Below, piece after piece: positions 21,450-32,690 of a stretch of 64,000 nucleotides of DNA. Numbering within the stretch: the stretch's first letter is position 1; the number at the start of each line of letters is the position of its first letter. A program made the translations under genes and the position numbers. The notes beneath the pieces are model-generated. The model ran no database searches and was not told the DNA's origin. It was given only the letters and a program-made list of their open reading frames with translations. Source of the stretch: Scalesia atractyloides (lineage: Eukaryota > Streptophyta > Magnoliopsida > Asterales > Asteraceae). Where the stretch lies: the NCBI GenBank assembly GCA_947069175.1, contig CAMTDV010000017.1:51159137-51223136 (forward strand). The letters run 5' to 3'.

Positions 21450-22371
21450 TCCATAACCTTAGGATAATAGGTAGAATTGCCATGATCGACCTAGTAGCAT
21501 GTTTAAGTACCCAATTGACCGATCTTTGAATTAAATGCTAAACTACTTGTCATAAATGCTTAAATATGCTTTTCCTAAGGCTAAACACAATATACATGCT
21601 TGGAAACGCTCGCATCACACAAACAAGTGATCAAGTCGAGAATAGGTGTGAAAACCGAGAACTCTCGATGAGATCATTCACTCCGCACATTATCGCACGA
21701 GATACCTTCGTTAAGTTAGGAGTGAGATTCAAACCTCGACGAAAATCTCCATTTCTATCTAGGAATGAAGTTGTTAAGTTAGGGGTGAAACCGACATCTT
21801 AATAACAAATTCCACCCTTCGATTTTCAATCTCACCAAAGTCTCGAGTATTCCGATGATTTGGGACACGTAGTAACCGGAAGGATAACGGTGTTAGCCGC
21901 TTGCGGTGAGAGCATATATCTATTAGGCCAAAGCGTGGGTCCAAAGTCAAAGGATGGTCGAACCACTTTGGTAGTCAACGTCTCAAAACCCCAGACATTC
22001 CAAAATTGAGTTAAGCCTATATTGTCGATTTACGCATCATCGAGTTTATTATTATTTATATGTTTATATTTTGAGAATTTTCGCTTTGTTCGATTTCTCG
22101 CTTTGACAATTAGCCATATTGTCGATTTCTCGCTTTATCTCTTTACGCTCCATAAACGCATTCACAACTCGCACAGCTCTCGGAATCTAAAACGCTAATT
22201 AATACACCAACCAAACTAAAACGCTTAACTCGCTTACGCCTGTGAGGACATGTGTGTCTCATACGCGGTATTACTCGCTTATCTCGCTATTATATCTCGC
22301 TTATATCTCGCATCTCATATGCACTACGCATGATGGTTAATTAGAAGGTGAATACGTGCAAAATATGTGCT
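21450..22371 (+). other. E3 leader, left part (no gene)
   Basis: Non-coding stretch rich in ctcgctta/tatctcgc phrases, also seen near 19215-19280 in the LTR. E4 interrupts it at 22377. Confidence 0.6.
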
Positions 22372-22376
22372 TATGT
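22372..22376 (+). repeat. E4 target duplication, left copy
   Basis: tatgt, repeated at 30755-30759 directly after E4. Confidence 0.9.
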
Positions 22377-23951
22377 TGTAACACCCCAAAAATCTATTTA
22401 TTTCCCATTTATATATTAGATATGGTATGCTACAAGTGAAATAACTAAAAGTGTGAGTTTAATTAGAATGCAAATAGGAAAACTTAAAAAGAATGAGGGG
22501 CCAAAACTGAAAGATATGAAAAGATGGAAATATAAACATAATTAAAAGGCATACACACACACTGGAGGTGTGTGTCGCCAGAACCAAAGAAAGAAAAGGG
22601 GGGAAACCCCTTCTCATCATAACAATCACCAAATTGAAGCCATAATTGTGATTTAAGATCCATGCATGTCATGATTTCTTGATCATCTAAGCATACTTAA
22701 GTACAAGGTAAGTAGAATTTAATGTTTTGATGATCTTGAATGTAATGGGTTTCTATAAACCCATGAACTTATGTAGAATTAGTATGACTATGGATTAAAA
22801 GCATCATTCAGAACATGATTTATGCTTGCATTTTGATGCATTGATATTAAAGTGAAAAACCCACTTGATGTAGGAGTTTTGCGAGATGTGATGTCGAATT
22901 AAATGTGAATTAGTATAATGATTATACATGAAGATGATTATAATGAGAAATTGTTTGATGGAATTGGTTTAGGTTGAAGGATACATAAAAAATTTGATTG
23001 AGCTTGATGATTTTTGACATAAATTAATAAGGCTATGTGTTTGATACTTGTACACCATGCTTTGTTAATAGTACGCATGCCAAGTGTTTGTTTAAATGCT
23101 TGAATGAAGAAGTTTAGATGACAAAAATGATCTCTTGTGAATATTATGATAAATGCTAATTGTTAACTTGATCATGATAAGAAAGGAATGAGAATGAAGA
23201 CTTAAAACTAAAGTATGTCGGTTATGGATTGTAGGAGTAAAAGAGGAAGGAGCAAGCCAATCCGAAACACAAACAAAAAACGATAAAGGTAAGTTCTTCT
23301 ACTTACGAGTTTTAGTCATGTATAACGTTTATGTTACCTTGTTTTGATAAGAATATAAAGTGGTGTTTTGTTAAACGAAAATGATAGAAGTTCAATACAA
23401 GTTATGAGTCGAACAAATAATAATGATATATGTATGAATTGGGAATTGATGTTGAACCGAATATAGAAGATAGTAGGAATATCTACATTTATACTCATTA
23501 GAATGTATGGTTGAGCGAATGGCAAAGAAGGAATTATTTTCATGTTCGATGAAAGGTTCGAATGCTATGTTAGTTAAAAATAAAATAACTAATTTGTGTG
23601 ATATGTTTGTAGGTAAATCATCATGCTAAGTTGGCGCCAAGTCCAGAACGAACACACCATCTCATATGCTTCCGCTATGAAGTCCGACTAAAATGAGTCA
23701 AAAGCTTTTGTTAAAAACTTCCATGTTATGTCTAGTTATGTAAATATTTAACTTTAAAAGATTTCAGAAGTTTTATTTTGTGTTTAATTTTTTGGTGGTT
23801 AACCTCGAATTCAGATGCAAACTTTTTATGCCATTAACTTGGTTTGTTACTTTTGAAGTCTTATGGTTAAATTTTATAAGTTTTATGTTTTGACCCGCTC
23901 CGTTGTCAAGCTTTAACTCGTATGTTAAGGATAAGAAATTTTGACTTTACA
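22377..23951 (+). repeat. E4 5' LTR (1575 bp)
   Basis: It starts TGTAACACCCC, ends CTTTACA and matches 29185-30754 throughout. Confidence 0.93.
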
Positions 23952-23954
23952 AGT

Positions 23955-23966
23955 TGGTATCAGAGC
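23955..23966 (+). promoter_or_regulatory. E4 primer-binding site
   Basis: Perfect tggtatcagagc, complementary to the 3' end of initiator tRNA-Met, 3 bp after the LTR. Confidence 0.92.
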
Positions 23967-24250
23967 CGAGGTTTGAGGGGTTCAAGTATCAACGCTAGAG
24001 TACTTGAACTAAAACCGAAAGCTCGTACAAATCTGTGTTCGTTCCGAGGTGCAACTCAAGTATGTATTTTGAGATTTCAATGTTTATATTTTGACTTGGA
24101 AACGGGAATAAAGTATGGGTATCCCATTAGAATAACATGGGTAGGAACCTTACAAAGGTTACGTGACTTCAAGGAACCATTTCGGGTTGGAACGGGACTC
24201 AAGAATGGATTTTCTTAAGTTTGAGCCGAAACAGCGTCCGCAGACCAGAA

Positions 24251-24294
24251 GGGGCGTCAGCGACGACCCCCCATGGCGTCGTCGACGCCACCCC
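24251..24294 (+). other. E4 leader hairpin 1 with self-complementary loop
   Basis: GGCGTC (24253-24258) pairs with GACGCC (24284-24289). After a 3-nt bulge AGC, GACGAC (24262-24267) pairs with GTCGTC (24278-24283). The loop holds the 6-nt palindrome CCATGG (24271-24276). Confidence 0.7.
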
Positions 24295-24350
24295 TGACCC
24301 CGACGCATTAACATACTGCCTACGCAAGAAATTTAGCAACGCAACATTCT

Positions 24351-24391
24351 AGGCACCGTCAGCGACGCCGCCTAGGGTCGTCGCCGACGCC
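24351..24391 (+). other. E4 leader hairpin 2 with self-complementary loop
   Basis: CGTC (24357-24360) pairs with GACG (24386-24389). After an AGC/GCC internal loop, GACG (24364-24367) pairs with CGTC (24379-24382). The loop holds the palindrome CCTAGG (24371-24376). The shape matches hairpin 1 although loops and pairs differ. Confidence 0.7.
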
Positions 24392-24718
24392 AGTTCCGGT
24401 ATCACTTCATTTTTTATTGTTTTGTTATACCAAAGTTCTTAAACTAGACCCGAACCCTCACAAAGCTTTAGAAAAGCACTATAACGCTTGCGGAACTATG
24501 GCTACAAGATGGATAACCTAAATACCAATAAAGAATGCATGAATGAATAGAAAATTGTGTGCATAGATGGGAGTATGTTTCAATTGGTACATCTAGAATG
24601 TTGTGATGAGGATTAAATAAGTCCCTAACCTATAAGAATTAAGTGTTAAAAGTATGCAATGTATAGAATGTTAAAAAGAACGAAGGGAATGATATCTAAC
24701 GTAAGTATGTAATTGTAG

Positions 24719-25816
24719 ATGGCCGACGAAGGAAGCCCAAATGCTACAGAACAAATAAGCCAGGATGAACTAAACAAGCTGATTGGGGAAGAAGTATTGA
24801 AGGTACTTGACGCAAACATCCCTCGAATAGCGCAAGAAGTAGAAGGTCAAGTCTTAAGTGTGGTAGAAACCATGATGTCTAGAAAGATGGATGAGTTGAA
24901 AGAAATGATAAGCGGGGTATAAGGCAAGAAAGACGCACGGCGATGCATATACAAAGAATTTATAGCGTGTAAACCTGCATCTTATAATGGAGAAATAGAT
25001 CCTATTGAATGTCAGAGATGCATCTCCAATATAGAAGGGGTGTTTATTCAAAGTCACTGTGAGAAAGAAGACCAAGTTATGTTCGCCACGGGGAAACTTC
25101 AATGACAAGCTAAGGATTGGTGGGATGCGTATAGTAAAGAAATTGGTGAAGAGAAACATCAAACCCTTACTTGGCAAGAATTCAAGGAACCCTTTATGAA
25201 ATATCATTGCCCTCAATCGGCCGTAGATCGAATTCAAGAAGACTTTCTTCATCTTCGACAAAAGAATGAAACAATCAACAAAATCACTAACACTTTTCTT
25301 GATAAGTTGAAGTTTTGTAAGGAGTTTGCAAGAATGGAGAGAATGAAGATTAACCGCTATCATGACATGTTAAAAGCGGAATGCCGGGAGTTCATCACCC
25401 CTTCTAATTGCGAAACTTTGAATGAGCTCATTGATTGGGCAAGAGATAGAGAGATCGAATTGAAAAGGCAAGAGGAACGAGGAGAGAAGAGGTAAATCGA
25501 AAAGGGATCAATTCAAGGTACCCCTAAAAAGCCCAAGACTCACGATCATAGCAAGAAAGAAAGTCCTAAGGGAGGATTCCCAAGGTGCAAGACATGTGGA
25601 AAACTCCATTCTGGTGAATGTTTGATGGGAAAAAGAGGACGTTATAACTGGGGTCAAGAAGGGCATCCATACTATAATTGTCCCAATCCAAAAAGGGTGT
25701 GTTACAACTGTAACAAATCAGGCCATGAGAAAGCCGAATGCCCAAAGCTAAAACAAGGAATGAAGAAGGAAGGAAGGAAGGAAGGAAGGAAGGAAGGAAG
25801 AAAATCCCAAAGCTAA
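24719..25816 (+). pseudogene. E4 gag (nucleocapsid polyprotein), three in-frame stops
   Basis: Gag packages the element RNA into particles. All pieces share one frame. It begins at the ATG at 24719 (MADEGSPNATEQISQDEL) and is broken by stops at 24920, 25103 and 25493. The middle holds the retrotransposon Gag domain (AKDWWDAYSKE, then LTWQEFKEPFMKYHCPQSAVD). The end has two zinc knuckles. In the first, the second Cys is replaced by Trp (YNWGQEGHPYYNCP); the second, CYNCNKSGHEKAEC, is intact. A GGAA microsatellite then encodes a KEGR repeat. No start other than 24719 is evident, and the leader before it is non-coding. Confidence 0.88.
25761..25800 (+). repeat. GGAA microsatellite at the E4 gag end
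   Basis: About nine GGAA/GAAG units, flanked by two copies of cccaaagctaaa (from 25741 and 25806). The array therefore sits inside a small duplication. Confidence 0.85.
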
Positions 25817-25823
25817 AGCAAGA

Positions 25824-26405
25824 ATGTTCCAAATTTCATCAGAAGAGGCAAGGGCTCACCCGAATGTTGTATCAGGTATATTTATGTTGAATTCTATACC
25901 TACATACGTATTGTTTGATACTGGAGCTAGTAGGTCATTTGTTTCAAGCGAATTTATACATTCCCCTTCATTTGTAATAGAAAGAATGCATATACCCTTA
26001 GAAGTAGAAATAGCCGATTGTAAAAGTTATTTATTACATGAAATATGTAGAAATTGTAAGATCACTATTGAGGAGGAAGAATTTGATATCGATCTCATTC
26101 CCATGGTCTTAGGAGAATTCAAAGTAGTGGTGGGCATGGATTGGCTATCTCGATACCATGCGGAAATTCTGTGTGAAAGTAAGACCATCCATGTAACATC
26201 TCCTAAAGGGAAACGGGTAAGCATATATGGAGAAAGAAGGGTGGAGACTAAATTGTGTACCATCATTGAAGCGGTTAAGTATGTGAGGAATGGAAGTAAG
26301 GCATTCTTAGCCTACGTAGTCGATACTAAACAAGATGCCTTAAGATTAGACGATACAAGGATTGTGAATGAATATCCGGATGTGTTTCCGGATGAATTAC
26401 CGTGA
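25824..26405 (+). pseudogene. E4 aspartic protease (PR) segment
   Basis: The protease cuts the Gag-Pol polyprotein. The frame begins MFQISSEEARAHPNVVSG and carries the active-site motif VLFDTGASRSFVS at about residues 30-42, followed by VVGMDWLSRYHAEI, the usual second conserved block. It differs in frame from gag, so expression as one polyprotein is no longer possible without a shift. It ends with a stop at the start of the linker to RT (YPDVFPDELP, then a stop where the family usually continues with Gly). Confidence 0.88.
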
Positions 26406-27350
26406 CTTCCACCTGAGCGAGAGGTAGAATTCTGAATTGAACAGGAACCAAATGCCAAACCAGTAGCCAAAGCTCCTTACCGGTTGGCACTCGCGGAGGT
26501 ACGGGAACTAATGGTCCAATTACAAGAACTTCTCGACAAGAGCTTCGTACGTCCTAGCGTATTCCCGTGGGGAGCGCCTATTTTATTTGTTAAAAACAAG
26601 GATGGGTCGATGCGTATGTGCATCGACTACTGTGAGCTTAATAAACTCACGGTGAAGAATCGATATCCTTTACCAAGAATAGATGATCTTTTTGATCAAT
26701 TACAGGAGCAAGTTGGTTTTCAAAAATCGACTTACGATCGGGTACCACCAAGTACGAGTAAGAGAAGAAGATGTAGCTAAGACTGCGTTTAGAACCCGTT
26801 ACGGAAAGTAATGTCTTTCGGGTTAACAAACGCTCCGGCCACTTTCATGGATTTAATGAATAGAGTATGGAGAAACATGCTAGACAAATTCGTCATAGTG
26901 TTCATTGACGATATTTTGGTATACTCTCGTAGTGAGTCCTAACATGCGCGTCATCTACGCGAGGTACTCGAGACGCTTCGAAGAGAAAATTATATGCTAA
27001 GTTTTCTAAATGTGCGTTTTGGCTCAGGGAAGTGCAATTCTTGGGTCATGTAATTAACGAGAAAGGGATTTTGGTGGATCCATCTAAAGTAGAAGTCGTA
27101 GTTAAGTGGATACCCCCGAAGAATGTTAACGAAGTAAGAAGTTTCCTCGGTTTAGCCGGCTATTATTGGAGATTTATTCAAGATTTCTCTAAGATAGCCT
27201 TACCCATAACCATATTGACGAAAAAGGAAGAGAAATTTACATGGGGTATTGAACAAGAGAAAGCTTTTCAGATGTTAAAAGAAAAATTGTCAAGTTCTCC
27301 GGTGTTGACTTTACCGGAAGGAACAGAAGATCTAATAGTTACGCGGATGT
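26406..27350 (+). pseudogene. E4 reverse transcriptase, frameshifted
   Basis: RT copies the element RNA into DNA. The conserved blocks are present in order but in several frames: WGAPILFVKNKDGSMRMCIDY and LTVKNRYPLPRIDDLFDQLQ (26484-26780), MPFGLTNAP near 26815, VFIDDILVYS near 26905 with both catalytic Asp kept, then FLGHVINEKGILVDPSKVE and SFLGLAGYY (27032-27200). Breaks include stops near 26434 and 26940 and a lost stretch after FDQLQ. The family version is continuous over about 300 residues, so this copy is dead. Confidence 0.9.
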
Positions 27351-27690
27351 ATCACATCAAGGGTTGGGGTGTGTCTTGATGCAACGAGGCAAAGTCATTG
27401 CTTATGCCTCTAGACAACTCAAACAGCACGAAAGTAACTACCCGACTCATGATTTAGAATTGGCGGCAGTAGTCTTTGCCTTGAAAATTTGGCGGCACTA
27501 TCTATACGGAACGAAATGCATAATTTATTCAGATCACAAGAGCCTCAAGTCTTTCTTCGAGCAAAAGGATCTTAATATGAGACAATGAAGATGGCTAGAA
27601 TTAATTAAGGATTACGATTGAGACATTCTTTATCATCCAGGTAAAGCGAATATCGTGGCGGATGCGTTAAGCCGAAAGGAATATCCATCG
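27350..27690 (+). pseudogene. E4 RNase H domain
   Basis: RNase H removes RNA from the RNA-DNA hybrid. The stretch 27364-27588 reads GCVLMQRGKVIAYASRQL, then THDLELAAVVFALKIWRHYL with the catalytic Glu kept, then SDHKSL with the catalytic Asp, then an in-frame stop. In the same frame the usual end follows after another stop: YHPGKANIVADALSRK. The first catalytic Asp lies in the damaged upstream join, in a different frame. Confidence 0.87.
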
Positions 27691-27749
27691 CCTATTCGAG
27701 TGAAGTTAATGAGAATGATAGTCTCACCAAACCTTGTTGAAACTATACG

Positions 27750-28950
27750 AAAAGCCCAAGAAAAGTCATTGAATGCAAATGATCCAAAGGGTGAAATAAC
27801 TAAGGGTTTGTCAATAAACTCGAAGTAAACATAAATAGAATTAAGACAAGATATGGGCAGATTTGGATACCACGTTTTTGTGAAGCAAAGACTCTATTAA
27901 TGGAAGAAGCACATAAGTCCCGCTACTCAATTCATCCAGGAGCTACCAAGATGTACCGGGATTTGAAAGGAAATTACTGCTGGCTGGGAATGAAACGTGA
28001 CACAATAAAGTATGTGTCCAAATGCTTGACATGTTCTCAAGTAAAGGCGGAACATCAGAAACCATATGGAAAATTGCAATCTTTGGAAATTCCGGTGTGG
28101 AAATGGGAGGATGTGACCATGGATCCCGTAACCAAACTTCCTAGAACAAGAAAGGGGCATGATGCTATATGGGTCATTGTTGACCGCCTTACCAAAAGCG
28201 CCCATTTTCTACCTATTCGAGAAACTTATTCCTCGGAAAGGTTGGCTGAAATGTTTGTGAACGAAATTATATCCTGCCATGGTGTACCCGTGTCCATTGT
28301 GTCGGACTGGGACACACGGTTTACTTCTCGTTACTGGCGAAAGTTTCACAAAGGAATGGGTACTCAATTACACATAAGTACCGCGTATCACCCCCAAACG
28401 GATGGTCAGTCTGAAAGGACCATCCAAACGCTCATGGATTATGCTGAGAGCATGTGTTATGGATTTTTGGGGTAATTGGGATGAACATTTACCGTTAATG
28501 GAGTTCTCGTATAATAATAGTTATCAAAGTAGCATTCAAATGGCGCCGTATGGAATGTTATATGGAAGGAAATGTGGAACCAATGTTTGTTGGGGAGTGG
28601 TAGGACAAAGAGAACTCGCACCAAAAGACGTAGTAGCGATAATTAATGAAAAGATTGATCTCGTACGGGCTCGATTAAAAGCGCCGCAAGATCGACAGAA
28701 GTCCTATGCGGACAAAAGGAGGTGCCCTATTGAGTTCCAAGTGGGGGACCGGGTATTATTGAAAGTATCCCCGTGGAAAGGTGTAATTCGATTCCGTAAA
28801 CGAGGAAAATTAGGTCCTCGATATATTGGGTCATTTAAAATACTAGCCCGTATTGGAAAGGTAGCATATCGCTTGGAATTGCCCCAAGCGTTAGATGGTA
28901 TCCATAACACCTTCCAAGTGTCACAATTGCGGAAATGTCTTGCGGATTGA
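27750..28950 (+). pseudogene. E4 integrase (IN), frameshifted
   Basis: Integrase inserts the DNA copy into the genome. The H-H-C-C zinc-binding part is present (HKSRYSIHPG, then CLTCSQVKAEH), as are the catalytic D, D and E of the core: MDPVTKLP, VSDWDTRF and QSERTIQTLMD. The first frame (27900-28475) ends just after the core. The remaining core and C-terminal part continue in another frame (28402-28950), from CVMDFWGNWDEHLPLMEFSY to HNTFQVSQLRKCLAD, ending in a stop. Confidence 0.9.
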
Positions 28951-29139
28951 AGACATTATGTTGGATGAAAGAATGAATTATATTGAAAGACCGGTAGCTA
29001 TAAAAGATTCTAAGGTGAAGACTCTTCGTAAAAAAGAAATTAAGCAAGTGTTAGTTCAATGGCAACACATGAAAGGGTCGGATCTCACTTGGGAGCCGGA
29101 GGATGAAATGCGAAAGTATTACCCGACTTTATTTGGTAC
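28951..29139 (+). pseudogene. E4 chromodomain (integrase C-terminal extension)
   Basis: A third frame reads DIMLDERMNYIERPVAIKDS, then KQVLVQWQHMKGSDLTWEPE, then DEMRKYYPTLFG. This is the chromodomain of Tekay chromoviruses, which in related elements is linked to targeting toward modified histones. The aromatic and acidic positions VQW and TWEPEDEM are intact. It is joined to the integrase by a frameshift near 28945, so it could not be made as part of the enzyme. Confidence 0.85.
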
Positions 29140-29145
29140 GCATCT

Positions 29146-29184
29146 AGGTTTCGGGGAAGAAACCTTTCTTAAGAGGGGTGGACT
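29146..29184 (+). promoter_or_regulatory. E4 polypurine tract with upstream hairpin
   Basis: AGGTTTC-GGGGAA-GAAACCT (29146-29165) is a 7-bp stem. It is followed by aagaggggtggact, directly before the LTR. Confidence 0.85.
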
Positions 29185-30754
29185 TGTAACACCCAAAAAA
29201 TCTATTTATTTCACATTTATATATTAGATATAGTATGCTACACGTGAAATAACTAAAGGTGTGAGTTTAATTAGAATGCAAATATGAAAACTTAAAAAGA
29301 ATGAGGGGCCAAAACTGAAAGATATGAAAGATGGAAATATAAACATAATTAAAAAGCATACACACACACTGGAGGTGTGTGTCGCCAGAACCAAAGAAAG
29401 AAAAGGGGGAAACCCCTTCTTATCACAACAATCACCAAATTGAAGCCATAATTGTGATTTAAGATCCATGCATGACATGATTTCTTGATCATCTAAGCAT
29501 ACTTAAGTACAAGGTAAGTAGAATTTAATATTTTGATGATCTTGAATGTAATGGGTTTCTATACACCCACGAACTTATGTAGAATTAGTATGACTATGGA
29601 TTAAAAGCATCATCCAGAACATAATTTATGCTTGCGTTTTGATGCATTGATATTAAAAGTGAATAACCCACTTGATGTAGGAGTTTTGTGAGATGTGATG
29701 TCGAATTAAATGTGAATTAGTATAATGATTATACATGAAGATGATTATAATGAGAAATTGTTTGATGGAATTGGTTTAGGTTGAAGGATACATAAAAAAT
29801 TTGATTGAGCTTGATGATTTTTGACATAAATTAATAAGGCTATGTGTTTGATACTTGTACACCATGCTTTGTTAATAGTACGCATGCCAAGTGTTTGTTT
29901 AAATGCTTGAATGAAGAAGTTTAGATGACAAAAATGATCTCTTGTGAATATTATGATAAATGCTAATTGTTAACTTGATCATGATAAAAGGAATGAGAAT
30001 GTAGACCTAAAACTAAAGTATGTCGGTTATGGATTGTAGGAGTAAAAGAGGAAGGAGCAAGCCAATCCGGAACACAAAAAAAACGATAAAGGTAAGTTCT
30101 TCTACTTACGAGTTTTAGTCATGTATAACGTTTATGTTACCTTGTTTTGATAAGAATATAAAGTGGTGTCTTGTTAAAAGAAAATGGTAGAAGTTCAATA
30201 CAAGTTATGAGTCGAACGAATAATAATGATATATGTATTAATTGGGAATTGATGTTGAACCGAATATAGAAGATAGTAGGAATATCTATATTTATACTCA
30301 TTAGAATGTATGGTCGAGCGAATGGCAAAGAAGGAATTATTTTCATGTTCGATGAAAGGTTCGAATGCTATGTTAGTTAAAAATAAAATAACTAATTTGT
30401 GTGATATGCTTGTAGGTAAATCATCATGCTAATTTGGCGCCAAGTCCGGAACGAACACACCCTCTCATATGCTTCCACTGTGAAGTCCGACTAAAACGGG
30501 TCAAAAGCTTTTTTTAAAAACTTCCATGTTATGTCTAGTTATGTAAATATTTAACTTTAAAAGATATCGGAAGTTTTATTTTGTGTTTAAGTTTTTGGTG
30601 GTTAACCTCGAATTCAGATGTAAACTCTTTATGCCATTAACTTGGTTTGTTACTTTTGAAGTCTTATGGGTAAATTTTATAAGTTTTATGTTTTGACCTG
30701 CTCCGTTGTCAAGCTTTAACTCTTATGTTAAGTATGAGAATTTTTTACTTTACA
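29185..30754 (+). repeat. E4 3' LTR (1570 bp)
   Basis: It starts TGTAACACCC, ends CTTTACA and is followed by the duplication tatgt. Confidence 0.93.
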
Positions 30755-30850
30755 TATGTGCCTACGTGATTATGTGCTTACGTGCCTATGTGCTTACGTG
30801 TTTATGTGTTTTACGTGGATACGTGCTTATGTGTTTTGTGCCTTGTATGA
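30755..30850 (+). repeat. tacgtg/tatgtg tandem repeats in the E3 leader
   Basis: Irregular 6- and 14-bp units (tacgtgcttatgtg). E4 inserted at the edge of this array; the left flank has one more unit (22352-22376). Confidence 0.7.
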
Positions 30851-31005
30851 ATAATAATAACAAATATGTAAACATAACTCTATTATAATCGAATCTCATC
30901 TAGTCTAAATCTTTTATGTAGATTTCGTCAATCGGATCTCACACTCGCCATTCTGCTTAGCACCCCAACGACAACAAGCACATCGCCTCACTGGTCGCCA
31001 AACAA

Positions 31006-32172
31006 GTGGCAAAAGTCATCCCGCAAATCGTCTCGGAAATTCATGCTGTGAGCAGTAACTCCTCGGTCGACTCGAAAACTGAAAACCCCAAGTCACGGTT
31101 CAGTTTCAAAAATTTCAATGCTTGTGCACCTCTCGCCTTCACGGGCAACGATGGACCGACTTCTATGTTTCATTGGTTTGACGCCATTGAGGTCACCTTT
31201 AGGCAAAATGGATGCCTCGATGACCTTCGCACGGTGAACGCTACAGGAGTCTTCCAGTCCCGTGCTCTCGACTGGTGGACCGCAGATAGGAATAGGCGTG
31301 GTAATGATGAAGCCTATAACCTGTCTTGGGAAGAACTCAAGGAAGTGATGATGAAGGAGTTCTGTCCTCCGCATGAAATGCAAAATCTCGAGAATGAGTT
31401 TTGGGGAATCAAACAGGATGGTCCCGACAATGCTGGATTCACCACTCGATTTGAGATTTTGAGCATCATCCGTCCTGGCCAAGTTAATACCACTGAGAAA
31501 GCTATCAACAAGTATATTCATGGTTTACCCGAATGTGTCACGAATTTTGTGAAAGTTGCTCATACTACAACCATCGAGGAAACCTACATGCTAGCCGCTG
31601 AGATCAATGATCAGCGAGTTCAAGATGATTATTTCAAGAACCATGCGAAAGTTGCCAACCAAGTTGTCGTCGAACCAACTGCTCCTATCGAACCATCCAG
31701 TGATCCGAAGGGAAAGCGTCAGGGACGCAAAAGAGGAAACCTGAGCAAGAACTTTGCCCTCGCCGCTCCAGCAAACCCTCAGCCGCTTCAGTCAGCCGCT
31801 CCGAACGCACCTCCAGCTAAGCGTGCGTATATCGGACCGCACCCTTTGTGCCCTAAGTGCACTTATCATCATGCTGTTGGTGGCAATTTTCGCTTCTGCA
31901 CCAACTGCAACATTTACAGCGACTTTACTGTGAGTTGCCGTACCGGTCCTCGTCAGCCAGCTCCTCAGGCTCCAGCAGCACCAGCTTTACCCGTTCTTCC
32001 CCAGGCCAATCAGCAGCAAGCTCCGAAGGCACGTGTGTGTTACGTGTGTGGTGACCCGAACCACTTTGCAAATGCCTGCCCAAACCGTACTTTGAAACAA
32101 GAGCCGCAGCAACAGCAGCCACCCACAGCCTCAGCAGGAACAACCTCAGGCTGCGCGTGGAAGAGCCTTTAA
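31006..32172 (+). CDS. E3 gag, 388-codon open frame
   Basis: Gag packages the element RNA. This is the longest open frame in the window. The retrotransposon Gag domain spans about residues 30-200 (FNACAPLAFTGNDGPTSMFH, RALDWWTADRNRRG, then LSWEELKEVMMKEFCPPHEM). A Pro/Ala-rich linker follows. A Cys/His cluster (CPKCTYHH, CTNC) at about 285-310 comes next, and then an intact zinc knuckle CYVCGDPNHFANAC near 345-358. The open frame extends upstream of the first ATG (KHIASLVAKQ), so the true start is probably further left and lost or split by the E4 insertion. It ends before the protease by frameshift. Confidence 0.88.
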   Translation: MAKVIPQIVSEIHAVSSNSSVDSKTENPKSRFSFKNFNACAPLAFTGNDGPTSMFHWFDAIEVTFRQNGCLDDLRTVNATGVFQSRALDWWTADRNRRGNDEAYNLSWEELKEVMMKEFCPPHEMQNLENEFWGIKQDGPDNAGFTTRFEILSIIRPGQVNTTEKAINKYIHGLPECVTNFVKVAHTTTIEETYMLAAEINDQRVQDDYFKNHAKVANQVVVEPTAPIEPSSDPKGKRQGRKRGNLSKNFALAAPANPQPLQSAAPNAPPAKRAYIGPHPLCPKCTYHHAVGGNFRFCTNCNIYSDFTVSCRTGPRQPAPQAPAAPALPVLPQANQQQAPKARVCYVCGDPNHFANACPNRTLKQEPQQQQPPTASAGTTSGCAWKSL

Positions 32173-32189
32173 CCTGAATCACCGCCAAG

Positions 32190-32690
32190 CCCAGAATGAC
32201 AACAATGTTGTCAATGGTACGTTCCTTGTTAATGGTATTTATGCTTCATGTTTATTTGATACTGGTGCCGATAATTATTTTGTATCGTTAGCTAAACTCC
32301 AAAGACTTTCAATGTGGAAGTCACCATCGGAAGAACCGTTACCGTTAATTCCGTTCTACGTGGTTGTAATCTCGATCTCAACAACCACATCTTCTCGATT
32401 AATCTCATACCTATGCAGTTAGGTAGCTTCGATATCATAGTAGGCATGGATTTTCTTCGTGAAAATCATGCTGAAGTTGTATGCTTTGATAAGATGATTC
32501 GCTTCCCTCTCTTAAACGGTGATCAACTTCATGTCTATGGTGAAACTCCCTCAAAGAAGTTGATACTTTTGTCATATACTCGAGCACACAAATGCTTGCA
32601 AAAGCGATGTGCTGCTTTCCTCGCTCACATTGTGAACCCGGAGAAAGAAAAGAAGACTTATAAAGATGTTTCCGTTGTTTGTGAATTTCC
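32190..32690 (+). pseudogene. E3 aspartic protease segment
   Basis: The active-site motif CLFDTGADNYFVS is at about 32246-32290, in one frame. The second block, IIVGMDFLRENHAEVVCFD, follows in another (32314-32904), so at least one frameshift lies near 32295. The second frame then runs on into the linker CEFPKVFPDDLPGLPPTRDVE, which leads to RT. In the family, PR frees Gag and Pol proteins inside the particle. Confidence 0.85.

Larger units (their letters stand above)
22377..30754 (+). mobile_element. E4: full-length Tekay-type Ty3 element, coding region decayed
   Basis: LTRs of 1575 and 1570 bp, a perfect primer site, a polypurine tract and the 5-bp duplication tatgt make this structurally complete. 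Order: leader with hairpins, gag, protease, RT, RNase H, integrase, chromodomain. The chromodomain (VQWQHMKGSDLTWEPEDEM, then KYYPTLF) identifies a Tekay chromovirus. By eye the LTRs differ at roughly ten sites in the first 250 bp and at fewer later. Stops and frameshifts make it non-autonomous today. Confidence 0.93.

Noticed and set aside
24854..25363. 169-codon minus-strand frame
   Set aside because: Complement of E4 gag; no motif of its own.
31093..31521. 142-codon minus-strand frame
   Set aside because: Shadow of the E3 gag on the plus strand.
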